Assembly (NCBI GenBank): GCA_025934955.1
Contig: JAICWE010000021.1
Location: 1 to 45,863 of the forward strand
Length of the DNA: 45,863 nt
Direction: 5' to 3'
Origin: Gemmatimonadales bacterium
GTDB lineage: Bacteria; Gemmatimonadota; Gemmatimonadetes; Gemmatimonadales; GWC2-71-9
The position numbers were made by a program, and so were the translations under genes. This document shows, in pieces, positions 17,492 through 26,795 of the stretch. The notes beneath the pieces were generated by a model. That model made no database searches and was not told the origin of the DNA. It was given only the letters and a program-made list of their open reading frames with translations. Numbering within the stretch: the stretch's first letter is position 1; every line of letters starts with the position of its first letter.

Positions 17492-20400
17492 ATGCTTCGT
17501 CGCTCGTGCCTGGCGCTCGCGGTGCTGCTGGGAGCGCCGGCCGCGCTCTCGGCCCAGTACTTCGGCCAGAACAAGGTCCAGTACACCAGCTTCGATTTCC
17601 GCATCATCGCGACCGAGCACTTCGACGTGTACTTCTACCCGAAGGAACACGCCGCGGCGCTGGATCTGGCGCGCATGGCGGAGCGCTCCTACGGGCGACT
17701 CTCGCGCATCCTGGGGCACCAGTTCCGCGAGCGGAAGTCGATCATCGCGTATGCGTCTCCGACCGACTTCCAGCAGACCAACATCACCGAGATCGGCGAG
17801 GGCACCGAAGGCGTCACCGACTTCTTCAAGCAGCGCAACACGCTGGCGCTCCAGGGCTCGTACTTCGACAACGAGCACGTGGTCACCCACGAAATGGTGC
17901 ACCAGTTCCAATACGACATCTTCTCCCACGGGCGCGCCGGCGGTGGGCTCAACACCATCATCGCCGTCAATCCGCCGCTCTGGTTCATGGAGGGCATGGC
18001 GGAGTACCTGTCGCTCGGCCCGACCACGCCGGAGACCGCGATGTGGCTGCGCGACGCGGCGCTGGAGAACCGGCTGCCGACCATCGACCAGATGGAGAAC
18101 GACCCCAACATCTTCCCCTATCACTTCGGCCACGCGCTGTGGAGCTACATCGGGCAGCGGTGGGGCGACGAGGCGGTGGGCGCGATCCTCAAGGGCTCGG
18201 TGGTGAGCGGCATTCCCGGGGCGATCCGCCGGGTGCTCGGCATCTCGGAGGAGCAGCTCTCGACCCAGTGGCGTGACGCGGTGCAGAAGCGCTATCTGCC
18301 GGAAATCGGCGACCGGCCGCGCGCACGCTCGGTGGCGACACCGCTCCTGACCCAGGAGAAGAGCCAGGGCACGCTGCACCTGGCACCGGCGCTCTCGCCC
18401 GACGGCTCCGAGGTGGCGTATTTCTCGGAGAAGGACTTTTTCTTCGTCGACCTCTACCTGGCCGACGGCCACACCGGCAAGGTGAAGCGCCGGCTGCTCA
18501 AGAGCACCTACAGCAGCAACTACGAGTCGTTCCGTTTCCTCAACTCCCAGGCGAACTGGTCGCCGGACGGGAAGTACCTCGCCTTCACCGGAACCCGCAG
18601 CGGCGCCGACGACATCATCATCCTCGACGTGGCGCACAACCGCGAGGTCGGACGGATCCGGGTGAAGGACCTCAACGGCGTGACCACGCCGGCGTGGAGC
18701 CCCGACGGCCGGCGCATCGTGTTCACCGGCTATGACGGCGGCCTCTCCGACCTCTTCGTGGTGAATCGCGACGGCAGCAACCTGCGCCGGCTCACCCAGG
18801 ACAAGTACGCTGATCTGCACCCGGCGTGGTCGCCGGACGGCAGCACGATCGCGTTCGCCACCGACCGCGGCCCCGAAACCGACTTCTCCAAGCTGACGTT
18901 CGGCAAGATGCGGATCGCGCTGATGGACGTCGCGTCGGGGCAGATCCGGCTGCTCGACCACATGGACCAGGGGAAGAACATCAATCCGCAGTGGGCGCCG
19001 GACGGGAAGTCGCTCGCGTTCGTCTCCGACCGCAACGGCGTGAGCAACGTCTATCTGTACGACCTGGGTGAGAACCAGGTCTACCAGCTCACCGATTTCT
19101 TCACCGGTGTCTCGGGCTTCACGCCGCTCTCGCCGGTGATGAGCTGGGCGCAACAGTCCGACCGGCTCGCGTTCATGTACTACGAGAAGGGCAAGTACGA
19201 CGTCTACACGATGGACAACCCGCGCGGCATGCGGCGCCGGCCGTACGTCCCGGCGCCGGATACGACGCAGGCGGTGGCGCAGGCGACTCCCACTCCGCCG
19301 TCGGCCGCGGCGGCTCCCGCACGAACCGACAGCAGCCGGACGCACGCCGACAGCGTCGCGGCGGATTCCGCGGCGCAGGTCGGTGCCGGCGGCTCGATCT
19401 ACCGCGGCGCGCACGGCTTCCGCTCGGCCAGCGAGCTGCACGCGCCGGGCGACACGACGCACGAGCCGGCGCCGGTCTCGGTGGTAGCGCTGCTCGACTC
19501 GGCGAGTCTCAGTCTGCCCGACACCAGCGAGTTCACCTACAAGAAGAACCAGATCCACTTCACGCCCGACTACGTGGCGCGGCCGTCCATCGGCTATGCG
19601 CACGACAACTTCGGGCGCGGCTTCTTCGGCGGGAGCGCCATCGAGCTGAGCGACGTGCTCGGTGATCACCGGCTGCTGTTCGCCGGCTACGTGAACGGGA
19701 GCCTCAAGGAGGCGCAGGTCACGGCGGCATACGCCAACCTCGCGCACCGGCTCAACTGGGCGACCGGCATCGAGCAGGACCCGTACTACTTCCTCGAGCC
19801 GAGCGAAATCCGGCAGTCCGACCCTTCGACGTTCGAGAACACCTTCGTCACCAACGTCCGGCGGCTGATCATCCGCTCCGCCTTCTTCCAGGCGGCATAT
19901 CCATTCAGCCGCTTCAATCGGATTGAAGCGGAGATGCGGGCGGCCAACGTGGATGACGCGGTGCTCAGCATCCTCGAGCCGTACGATCCCGCGAGCGGCG
20001 TCGCCACCGAGGACCCCTCACTCGTCACCACGGGCCTGCCGAGCATCAATTACGTGCTGCCGTCGCTGGCGTACGTGCACGACAACACCGTCTTCGGCTA
20101 CACCGGGCCGTTCGTCGGCAGCCGCTATCGGTTCGAGGCGGCGCAGTATCTCGGCGACTGGAAGTTCGCCCAGTTCACCGCCGACTACCGCCGGTACGAC
20201 AAGCTCATCGGCCCGATCACGCTCGCGACACGAGGGCTGTACTTCGGACGGCGCGGCCGCGACGCGGAAGAGTTCCGCATCTTCGGCGGGTCGACCGATC
20301 TGATCCGCGGCAACACCAGCGGGTCGTACCGGCGCAACGAGTGCCTGAACGTGAACGACGTGAACACGCAGACCGGCTGCGCCGAACTCGACCGCCTGGT

Positions 20401-20725
20401 CGGCACCCAGATCGCCCTCGGCTCGGCCGAGCTGCGCTTCCCGGTGCTCACGCCGCAGATGAAGTTCCTGCCGCGCGCGTTTCCGCCGATCGAGGGCGCG
20501 CTGTTCTACGATATCGGGCTGGTCTGGGACCAGGGGAATACGCTCAAGTGGAGCCGGCAGCCGGGAGACGATCCGGTCAACGTCCGCACCCCGCTGCACA
20601 CGCTCGGTGTCGGGCTCCGGATGAACCTGCTCGGGCTCGTCGTCGCGCGTCTGGACTGGGCTTTCCCGCAGAATCGCACCGGCGTGAAGAGCCTCTGGAC
20701 CTTGAGCTTCGGCCCCGCGTACTGA
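17492..20725 (+). CDS. Secreted gluzincin-type metalloprotease fused to a TolB-like propeller and an outer-membrane barrel
   Basis: A 1077-residue protein. Residues 1-21 are a signal peptide (LALAVLLGAPAALSA). Residues 25-280 form a peptidase MA-like domain with zinc motif HEMVH (133-137) and the downstream Glu helix WFMEGMAEYLSLG. Residues about 285-570 contain several WSPDG/APDG repeats of a WD40/PD40 (TolB-type) propeller. An Ala/Pro/Ser-rich linker (about 590-660) leads to a C-terminal region from about 690 with alternating beta strands ending LWTLSFGPAY, like a BamA/surface-antigen barrel with a terminal aromatic residue. It is probably anchored in the outer membrane with a periplasmic or surface protease. 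The substrate is unknown. Confidence 0.85.
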   Translation: MLRRSCLALAVLLGAPAALSAQYFGQNKVQYTSFDFRIIATEHFDVYFYPKEHAAALDLARMAERSYGRLSRILGHQFRERKSIIAYASPTDFQQTNITEIGEGTEGVTDFFKQRNTLALQGSYFDNEHVVTHEMVHQFQYDIFSHGRAGGGLNTIIAVNPPLWFMEGMAEYLSLGPTTPETAMWLRDAALENRLPTIDQMENDPNIFPYHFGHALWSYIGQRWGDEAVGAILKGSVVSGIPGAIRRVLGISEEQLSTQWRDAVQKRYLPEIGDRPRARSVATPLLTQEKSQGTLHLAPALSPDGSEVAYFSEKDFFFVDLYLADGHTGKVKRRLLKSTYSSNYESFRFLNSQANWSPDGKYLAFTGTRSGADDIIILDVAHNREVGRIRVKDLNGVTTPAWSPDGRRIVFTGYDGGLSDLFVVNRDGSNLRRLTQDKYADLHPAWSPDGSTIAFATDRGPETDFSKLTFGKMRIALMDVASGQIRLLDHMDQGKNINPQWAPDGKSLAFVSDRNGVSNVYLYDLGENQVYQLTDFFTGVSGFTPLSPVMSWAQQSDRLAFMYYEKGKYDVYTMDNPRGMRRRPYVPAPDTTQAVAQATPTPPSAAAAPARTDSSRTHADSVAADSAAQVGAGGSIYRGAHGFRSASELHAPGDTTHEPAPVSVVALLDSASLSLPDTSEFTYKKNQIHFTPDYVARPSIGYAHDNFGRGFFGGSAIELSDVLGDHRLLFAGYVNGSLKEAQVTAAYANLAHRLNWATGIEQDPYYFLEPSEIRQSDPSTFENTFVTNVRRLIIRSAFFQAAYPFSRFNRIEAEMRAANVDDAVLSILEPYDPASGVATEDPSLVTTGLPSINYVLPSLAYVHDNTVFGYTGPFVGSRYRFEAAQYLGDWKFAQFTADYRRYDKLIGPITLATRGLYFGRRGRDAEEFRIFGGSTDLIRGNTSGSYRRNECLNVNDVNTQTGCAELDRLVGTQIALGSAELRFPVLTPQMKFLPRAFPPIEGALFYDIGLVWDQGNTLKWSRQPGDDPVNVRTPLHTLGVGLRMNLLGLVVARLDWAFPQNRTGVKSLWTLSFGPAY

Positions 20726-20734
20726 GGGTCGCTC

Positions 20735-20764
20735 ACGGGGGAGCCGCCCCTTTGGCTCCCCCGT
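20735..20764 (+). terminator. 11-bp perfect inverted repeat after the protease-barrel gene
   Basis: The arms ACGGGGGAGCC (20735-20745) and GGCTCCCCCGT (20754-20764) enclose an 8-nt loop GCCCCTTT, 9 bp after the stop at 20725. There is no T-run, so it would be a hairpin terminator without a U tract or an mRNA-stabilising end. The TTTG of the next gene's presumed -33 box lies at the loop edge. Confidence 0.5.
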
Positions 20765-20781
20765 CCCACCGCCTATCTTTG
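20751..20781 (+). promoter_or_regulatory. Bacteroidota-type promoter TTTG-N19-TAnnTTTG for the SPOR lipoprotein
   Basis: TTTG at 20751-20754, a 19-nt spacer and TATCTTTG at 20774-20781 match the Bacteroidota sigma-A consensus in both boxes and spacing. Initiation a few bases downstream would fall on the GTG start at 20786, which has no Shine-Dalgarno; this suggests a leaderless transcript. Confidence 0.5.
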
Positions 20782-20785
20782 CAGC

Positions 20786-22195
20786 GTGAACCGCCGCGCC
20801 TTGGCCGGGGCCGGACTCGCGCTGCTTACCGGACTGCTCGCCGCCTGTGGTCGCGGCCAGCGCGCCGCCCCCCGGCACGATCGTCCCGCCGTCACCCGCC
20901 GCCCCGCTCCGACCAGTCTGCTGCGCTTCGCGCACGGCGGCGGCGTGGTGCGCTCGTACGGCGCCGACGGCCTTGCGCCCGACGACTGGCACAGCGCCGA
21001 CAAGCTCCCCGCGGTGCGCCGCGTGCTCGGCGCCGATCTCGACCAGCGGCTGGTCTACACCATCGACCCCAAGGGCACAGTGAGCGCGCTCGATCTCGAG
21101 ACGCGGCGCGTCCGGCAGGTCGAGAAGGGTGTGGTCCACGCCGCGCTGGGCCCTGACGGCGCGCTCTACATGGCCGACACAGCCGGCGTCGTCACCCAGC
21201 TCGCGCGCCGGGTGCCGCTCCGGTTCCGCAGCACGCTCACGGCGGCCCCCCGCACGCTGTACGCGACCGCATCGGGAACGCTGCTGGCCCTGCCGGAGCA
21301 CGGCGCGGGCATGCAGGTGCTCTCGGCGGAACAGCCGGTCGGGTCGGTGCGGCTCCCCGCCGGGCCCACGGCCGCGACGTTCTGGGGCGACCTCGTCGCC
21401 GTCGCCGCGGACAGCGGCGTCGTGCTCTACGACGTCAACCGGAAGCACCCGGGTCCTCGCGCCATCCCGGTTCGCGGCCACGCGCGCGCGGTGCTCTTCT
21501 CGCCATCGGCCCACCGGCTCTACGTGGCGGAGGACGACGACCGCCTGCTGGTGCTCGATCGCTTTACCGGCGAGCGGATCGACGAAGTGAAGCTGCCGGG
21601 ACCGGCCGCGGGCCTCCGGGGCGATCTCTACGGCGGCTGGCTGCTGGTGCGGCCGCGCGACGGCGACTCGACCTGGGTGGTGGATGCGACGACCGACCGC
21701 TACGTCGGCGCCGTCGCGACGCGCTGGGGCGGCGATCTCCCGGCGGTGGTGCCGCCGGCGACGCTGGTGATCCGCCACGGCGACGACATCGCCGGTCTCG
21801 ATCTCACCAGGCCCGGCTTTCCGGAGCTGGGCCGCGTCGCGGGCGGGAGCGACGACGTGTGGATGCCGATCGGCTGGTCGCCGGCGCCGCCGCCGGAAGC
21901 CGAAACCAGCGACTCCGCCCGCGCCGCCGAGGCGGACAGCGCCGCGGCCGAGGGGCCGCATGCGCAGCTCTACCTGCAGGTGAGCAGTTCCCGGAATCCG
22001 AGCTGGGCGAAGGAGCTGGCCGAGAAGATCCAGGGTGCGGGGTTGCCGGCATCGGTGCTTCCGCCTAACGCCGGAGACGACGTCTACCGCGTGGTGCTGG
22101 GGCCGTACACCACGCGCGAAGCTGCCGAGGACGCGGGCAAGAAGGTCGGCATGCCGTCATTCATCATTACCGTCGCCGACAGCACGGCACGATAG
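20786..22195 (+). CDS. Lipoprotein with beta-propeller-like body and C-terminal SPOR domain
   Basis: A 469-residue protein. A lipobox at GLLAACGRG makes it a predicted lipoprotein. Residues 50-370 contain repeated short beta segments (for example VHAALGPDGALYMADTAGVVTQL, VLFSPSAHRLYVAEDDDRLLVLDRFTGERIDEVKL), consistent with a beta propeller. After an acidic linker, residues about 395-465 (AQLYLQVSSSRNPSWAKELAEKIQGAGLPASVL ... YRVVLGPYTTREAAEDAGKKV) form a SPOR domain, which binds septal peptidoglycan stripped of stem peptides. A cell-envelope or division role is inferred. The start is GTG 20786, with no SD. Confidence 0.82.
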   Translation: MNRRALAGAGLALLTGLLAACGRGQRAAPRHDRPAVTRRPAPTSLLRFAHGGGVVRSYGADGLAPDDWHSADKLPAVRRVLGADLDQRLVYTIDPKGTVSALDLETRRVRQVEKGVVHAALGPDGALYMADTAGVVTQLARRVPLRFRSTLTAAPRTLYATASGTLLALPEHGAGMQVLSAEQPVGSVRLPAGPTAATFWGDLVAVAADSGVVLYDVNRKHPGPRAIPVRGHARAVLFSPSAHRLYVAEDDDRLLVLDRFTGERIDEVKLPGPAAGLRGDLYGGWLLVRPRDGDSTWVVDATTDRYVGAVATRWGGDLPAVVPPATLVIRHGDDIAGLDLTRPGFPELGRVAGGSDDVWMPIGWSPAPPPEAETSDSARAAEADSAAAEGPHAQLYLQVSSSRNPSWAKELAEKIQGAGLPASVLPPNAGDDVYRVVLGPYTTREAAEDAGKKVGMPSFIITVADSTAR

Positions 22196-22205
22196 GACCG
22201 CTCGC

Positions 22206-25200
22206 ATGAAGCTGACCCGGCTGGAGCTCTCCGGCTTCAAGTCCTTCGCCGATACCGTCACGCTCACCTTCGAGGAGGGCGTGACGGCGATCGTCGGGCC
22301 CAACGGCTGCGGCAAGTCCAACGTCTCCGATTCGGTGCGCTGGGTGCTGGGCGAGCAGTCCGCGCGGCTGCTCCGCGGCGGCAAGATGGAGGACGTCATC
22401 TTCCAGGGCGCGGCGGCACGGAAACGGGTCAACGTGACCGAAGTGTCGCTCTACCTCGACAATACCGACGGCGAGTTGCCGATCGCCTACCGCGAAGTCG
22501 TCATCACCCGCCGGCTCTCGCGCTCGGGGCAGAGCGACTACCTGCTGAACGGCTCGCAGGTGCGCCTCCGCGACATCCAGGACCTCCTGCGGGGCACCGG
22601 TCTCGGCAGCGAGGCGGGCGTCGTCATCGAAGCCAAGATGATCGACCTCCTCCTCTCCGACCGCACCGACGAGCGCCGGTCGCTGTTCGAGGAGGCGGCG
22701 GGGATCGGGCTGTACCGCGACCGGAAGCACAGCACCGAGCGCCGACTGGAGGAGACCGGTGTCGATCTCCAGCGGGTCGAAGATCTCATCGCCGAAGTGC
22801 AAACGCAGCTCCGGAGCCTGGCGCGGCAGCGCGGCAAGGCGGAGCGGCACGTGAAGCTGACCGAGGAGAAATTTGCGGTGCAGCTCACCCTGGCGCGGCG
22901 CCAGCTCGACCGGCTCGCGGCGGAAGTGGTCGACATGGAGGCGCGCTACGGTACGCTCGGCCGGGTGCTGCCGGAGTCGCGGCAGGCGCTGGCGCACCAC
23001 GAGCTCCGGCGCGAGGAGCTGGCGACGGCGCGCGCCGCCGCCGAGCAGGAGCGCACCGAGGTGATGCGCCGGCTTGGCGGCGTCCGCGTCGAGTTGGGCA
23101 AGCTGGAGGGCGACCTCGCGCTCGCGGCCGAGCGGCTGACCAACGCCGCGCTCCGGCGGATGCGCGCCTCGGACGAGCGGGCGCAGATGGCGGCGCGGGT
23201 GGAGCAGGCCGGACTCGAGTTCGGCGCGGCGGGCGACGAGCGGGTCGCCGCCGATGGGGAACACGGCCGGATCCGGGGTGAGCTCGAGGGACGGGCCGAC
23301 GAGGAGGAGCGCGGGCGGCAGCGCCTCACCGAGCAGCGCGCGATGGTGCGCGACCGCGAGCAGCAGCTCCAGGATCAGGTGCAGACGCTGCGCGCCGCCG
23401 AAGGCGAGCGCACCGCGCTCGAAGGCGAGCTGGCGTCCCTGCGCGAGCGGGCCGAGCAGGCGGCGGCGCACCGCACCGCGCTCCAGCGCGAGCTGGCCGC
23501 GGCGGAGCGGCGGCGTGACCACCTGGTCGAGCGTGCCGGCTTCCAGACCTACGAGGCGCGCCGTAGCGCGGGCGACGCCGATGCGGCGCGGCACCAGGTG
23601 GCCGAAGTGCGAGAGCACGAAGCGCGCGACCGCGCGGCGCGGCGGCAGGCGGAGGAGGCGCTGGCGCAGCTCTCGACCCGCCGGCAGGCGCTCGAGGAGC
23701 TCGAACGCGATCGCGTCGGCCTTGCGCCGGCGGCGGCCGCGCTGCTCGCCGCGCGCGACCGCTTTGACGGCGGCGTGCTCGGCCCGCTCAGCGATTTCAT
23801 CAGCACCGGCCGGGAAGACGCGGAGCTGGCCGAGCGGCTGCTGGGCGAGTGGATGCATGCGGTGCTGGTGCGGGACCACGGAACGGTGCGCGCGGTGCAG
23901 ACGTGGCATGCCGAGCAGCACCCGGGAGCGCTGGTCCTGCTGCCGCTCGAGCCCGGGCCGCAGGCGAGCGGCGAGGGCCACCCGCTGCACGAGCGGCTGC
24001 GCGCCGAGGGACCGGCTGCGGGCTGGGTGCGCGCCGCACTCGCCGGCTCCGAGGTGCTCGACGAGAGCGGCCGCGTCCTCCGCCGGCCGAGCGGTGCGGT
24101 GTTCCTCTCCGGCGCCGGTGCGCCGACCGGTCCGCTGCGGCGCCGGGCCGAGCTCGCGAGCCTGGCGCAGGAATCGGAGCGCTCGGAAACGTCGGTCGCC
24201 TCGGCCGCGGCGGCACTGGCTGCGACGATCGCCCGGCTGGCGGACGCAGAGCGCCGGCTGGCCGATGCCGATGGCGCGGCGCTGAATGCCCGGGACGCCG
24301 AGCGTCAGGCAACCGCGGCGCGCGAGGACGCGGTACGCACCGTCGGCAACCTCACACGCGAGGCCGGGACATCGGAGGCGGACCACGCCCGCATCACCGA
24401 GCGCCTGGGTCAGGCGGAGCGGCGGCTGGCGGAGGTGGACGCGCTGCTGGTCGAGCGCGAGCTGGATCGGGCGCGGCTGGACGAGGAGCTGGGCACGGCA
24501 CGCGCGCGGCTGGCGGAGCTGGAAGGCGAGCAGGAGGCGGCGCGGGAGCAGCGGGTGCAGTGGCAGGTGCAGGAAGCGCACGTGGCGGCGCGGCTCCGCG
24601 CGGCCACCGATCGGGTCGGCCGCGCCGAGCGCACCCGCGCCGACGCCGAGGCCGCGGTCGCGTCACTCACGGCCGAGTTGTCGCAGCTCGATGCCGATAC
24701 CGCCGCGCTCGCGGCGCAGCAGGCCGGCTGGCAGGAGGCGCGGACCGAGCGGCACGCCGCGGTCACGGAGCTGGAGAGCGCATCGGCGGCGAGCGAGGCG
24801 GCGCTGGCGCGCGCGCACGAGGCGCTCACCGCGGCGGAGCGCGAGCTGGCGCAGGCGCGGACCTCGGTGGACACACTCAGCGAGGAGAGTCACCGGCTGC
24901 AGGTGCGGCTCACCGAGGCGGCGGCACAGCGGCGGAGCGTCGTGGAGCGGGTCGAGGCGGAGTGGCGGAAGCCGCTCGACGAGCTGCTGGATGGCCTCGC
25001 CCTGTTGGACCTCGATCTCGAGACGCTGGAGAACGAGTCGGCGCGGATCGTCTCGCAGCTGGAGCAGATCGGGCCGGTGAATCCGCTCGCGGTCGAGGAG
25101 CACGCGGAGGAGAGCAAGCGGCTCGACTTCCTCACCAGCCAGCGCGACGATCTGGTGAGCGCCCGGCAGTCGCTGCTCCAGGCGATCCGCGAGATCGACG

Positions 25201-25676
25201 GCACCGCGCGCAGCATGTTCCTCGAGACGTTCACCGCGGTGCAGGCCAACTTCCTCAAGGTGTTCACCACGCTCTTCGGCGGCGGCGAGTGCGAGTTGCG
25301 GCTCGCCAACCCCGAGGATCCGCTGGAGAGCGAGATCGAGATCCATGCGGCGCCGCGGGGCAAGCGCACCCAGCGCATCCACCTGCTCTCCTCGGGAGAG
25401 CGGACGCTGGTCGCGGTGTCACTGCTGTTCAGCATCTATCTCACGAAGCCGAGCCCCTTCTGTCTCATGGACGAGGTGGACGCGCCGCTGGACGACGCCA
25501 ACGTGGGACGGTTCACGCGGCTGCTGGACGAGTTCAAGCTCGACACGCAGTTCCTCGTCATCACCCACAACCCGCGCACGATGCAGGCGGCGGATGCGGT
25601 GTACGGCGTGACGATGCAGGAACCGGGCGTCTCGACCATCGTCGGTGTGCGGCTGGGGGAGCGGGAAACGGTCTGA
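22206..25676 (+). CDS. smc: Chromosome segregation protein SMC
   Basis: A 1156-residue SMC ATPase. N-terminal head: MKLTRLELSGFKSFADTVTLTFEEGVTAIVGPNGCGKSNVSDSVRWVLGEQ (Walker A GPNGCGKS). Two long Arg/Glu/Ala-rich coiled coils flank the hinge at about residues 510-660 (FDGGVLGPLSDFISTGREDAELAERLLG). C-terminal head: ABC signature HLLSSGERTLVAVSLLFSIY and Walker B PFCLMDEVDAPLDDANVGRF. The signature has SSGER rather than the usual SGGEK. It organises and compacts the nucleoid with ScpA/ScpB, which are not in this window. ATG 22206 follows the SPOR gene by 10 nt; the SD is weak (AGGA). Confidence 0.97.
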   Translation: MKLTRLELSGFKSFADTVTLTFEEGVTAIVGPNGCGKSNVSDSVRWVLGEQSARLLRGGKMEDVIFQGAAARKRVNVTEVSLYLDNTDGELPIAYREVVITRRLSRSGQSDYLLNGSQVRLRDIQDLLRGTGLGSEAGVVIEAKMIDLLLSDRTDERRSLFEEAAGIGLYRDRKHSTERRLEETGVDLQRVEDLIAEVQTQLRSLARQRGKAERHVKLTEEKFAVQLTLARRQLDRLAAEVVDMEARYGTLGRVLPESRQALAHHELRREELATARAAAEQERTEVMRRLGGVRVELGKLEGDLALAAERLTNAALRRMRASDERAQMAARVEQAGLEFGAAGDERVAADGEHGRIRGELEGRADEEERGRQRLTEQRAMVRDREQQLQDQVQTLRAAEGERTALEGELASLRERAEQAAAHRTALQRELAAAERRRDHLVERAGFQTYEARRSAGDADAARHQVAEVREHEARDRAARRQAEEALAQLSTRRQALEELERDRVGLAPAAAALLAARDRFDGGVLGPLSDFISTGREDAELAERLLGEWMHAVLVRDHGTVRAVQTWHAEQHPGALVLLPLEPGPQASGEGHPLHERLRAEGPAAGWVRAALAGSEVLDESGRVLRRPSGAVFLSGAGAPTGPLRRRAELASLAQESERSETSVASAAAALAATIARLADAERRLADADGAALNARDAERQATAAREDAVRTVGNLTREAGTSEADHARITERLGQAERRLAEVDALLVERELDRARLDEELGTARARLAELEGEQEAAREQRVQWQVQEAHVAARLRAATDRVGRAERTRADAEAAVASLTAELSQLDADTAALAAQQAGWQEARTERHAAVTELESASAASEAALARAHEALTAAERELAQARTSVDTLSEESHRLQVRLTEAAAQRRSVVERVEAEWRKPLDELLDGLALLDLDLETLENESARIVSQLEQIGPVNPLAVEEHAEESKRLDFLTSQRDDLVSARQSLLQAIREIDGTARSMFLETFTAVQANFLKVFTTLFGGGECELRLANPEDPLESEIEIHAAPRGKRTQRIHLLSSGERTLVAVSLLFSIYLTKPSPFCLMDEVDAPLDDANVGRFTRLLDEFKLDTQFLVITHNPRTMQAADAVYGVTMQEPGVSTIVGVRLGERETV

Positions 25677-25754
25677 TCGTGGGCGGGCCCCGGCGCGCGC
25701 AGCCCGGCAGCGCGCTCGGCGGTGTCGCGGACTGACAACCGGAACGGAGTCGTC

Positions 25755-26795
25755 ATGCTCGTAGTCATGCGCCACGGCGCGCCCGAGAGCGAGGTCCAGC
25801 GGGTGGTGGAAACCATCGAGGAGATGGGGTACACTGCGCGCCCGATGCCGGGACGGCAGCGCACCACGGTCGGCCTGATCGGCAACGACGGTCGGGTGGA
25901 TGGATCGCGGCTGGCGGCGCTGCCCGGCGTGCAGGAGCTGATCCACGTCACCAAGCCCTACAAGCAGGTGTCGCGCGAGTGGCGGCCGGAGCGGACCGTC
26001 ATCCGGCTCGCCGGCGGGCTCACCATCGGCGGTGACGACGTCGTGGTCATGGCAGGACCCTGCTCGGTCGAGAGCGAGCGCCAGATCATCGAGGCCGCGC
26101 TCGCCGTGCGCGAGGCGGGCGCCACGGTGCTTCGGGGCGGCGCGTTCAAGCCGCGCAGTTCGCCCTACTCCTTCCAGGGGCTCGGCACGCCGGGGCTCGC
26201 GCTGCTGAAGAAGGCGCGGGAGGAAACCGGGCTCCTGCTGGTGACCGAGGCGATGGACGAGACCGGACTCGAGCTGGTGGGCGAGGTGGCCGACATCATC
26301 CAGATCGGCGCCCGCAACATGCAGAACTACGCCCTGCTCAAGCGCGCCGGCCGCGCGGGCAAGCCGATCCTGCTGAAGCGCGGGCTCGCCGCCACCATCC
26401 AGGAGCTGCTCCTCTCGGCCGAGTACATCCTCGCCGAAGGCAACCCCGACGTCATCCTCTGCGAGCGCGGCGTCCGCAGCTTCGACACGGTCACCCGCAA
26501 TCTTTTCGACCTCGCGGCGATTCCGGTGGTCCACGGCCTCTCGCATCTGCCGATCGTCGCCGATCCGAGTCACGGCACCGGTCATCGCGACCTTGTCGCT
26601 CCGGTGGCGCGCGCGGCGATCGCGGCCGGCGCCGACGGGCTGCTCGTGGAGGTGCACCCGCACCCCGACCGGGCGCTCTCCGACGGCGCGCAGAGTCTCT
26701 ACCCGGAGCAGTTCGAGCGCATGATGCGCGAGCTTCGGCCGATCGCCGACGCGATCGGCCGGCGCGTGGCGGAGCCCGCGGGAAGCCGCGCGTGA
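25755..26795 (+). CDS. aroF: 3-deoxy-7-phosphoheptulonate (DAHP) synthase, type I-beta with N-terminal FL domain
   Basis: A 346-residue protein. Residues 1-75 ([33 protein letters not shown]) form the ferredoxin-like regulatory domain seen in Thermotoga DAHP synthase. The barrel follows: [82 protein letters not shown] and [14 protein letters not shown], with the metal and PEP/E4P ligands. It commits PEP and erythrose 4-phosphate to the shikimate pathway. The FL domain suggests feedback inhibition by Tyr or Phe. GGAG precedes ATG 25755; the end overlaps lolA (GTGA). Confidence 0.95.
   Translation: MLVVMRHGAPESEVQRVVETIEEMGYTARPMPGRQRTTVGLIGNDGRVDGSRLAALPGVQELIHVTKPYKQVSREWRPERTVIRLAGGLTIGGDDVVVMAGPCSVESERQIIEAALAVREAGATVLRGGAFKPRSSPYSFQGLGTPGLALLKKAREETGLLLVTEAMDETGLELVGEVADIIQIGARNMQNYALLKRAGRAGKPILLKRGLAATIQELLLSAEYILAEGNPDVILCERGVRSFDTVTRNLFDLAAIPVVHGLSHLPIVADPSHGTGHRDLVAPVARAAIAAGADGLLVEVHPHPDRALSDGAQSLYPEQFERMMRELRPIADAIGRRVAEPAGSRA

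Noticed and set aside
17066-19747. 893-residue open frame on the minus strand
   Set aside because: Antisense of rsfS and the protease-barrel gene; no recognisable domain and biased composition.
20018-21961. 647-residue open frame on the minus strand
   Set aside because: Antisense of the protease-barrel and SPOR lipoprotein genes; no conserved features.
22167-24581. 804-residue open frame on the minus strand
   Set aside because: Antisense of smc; composition is Arg/Leu/Gln-rich with no motif, produced by third-position GC bias.
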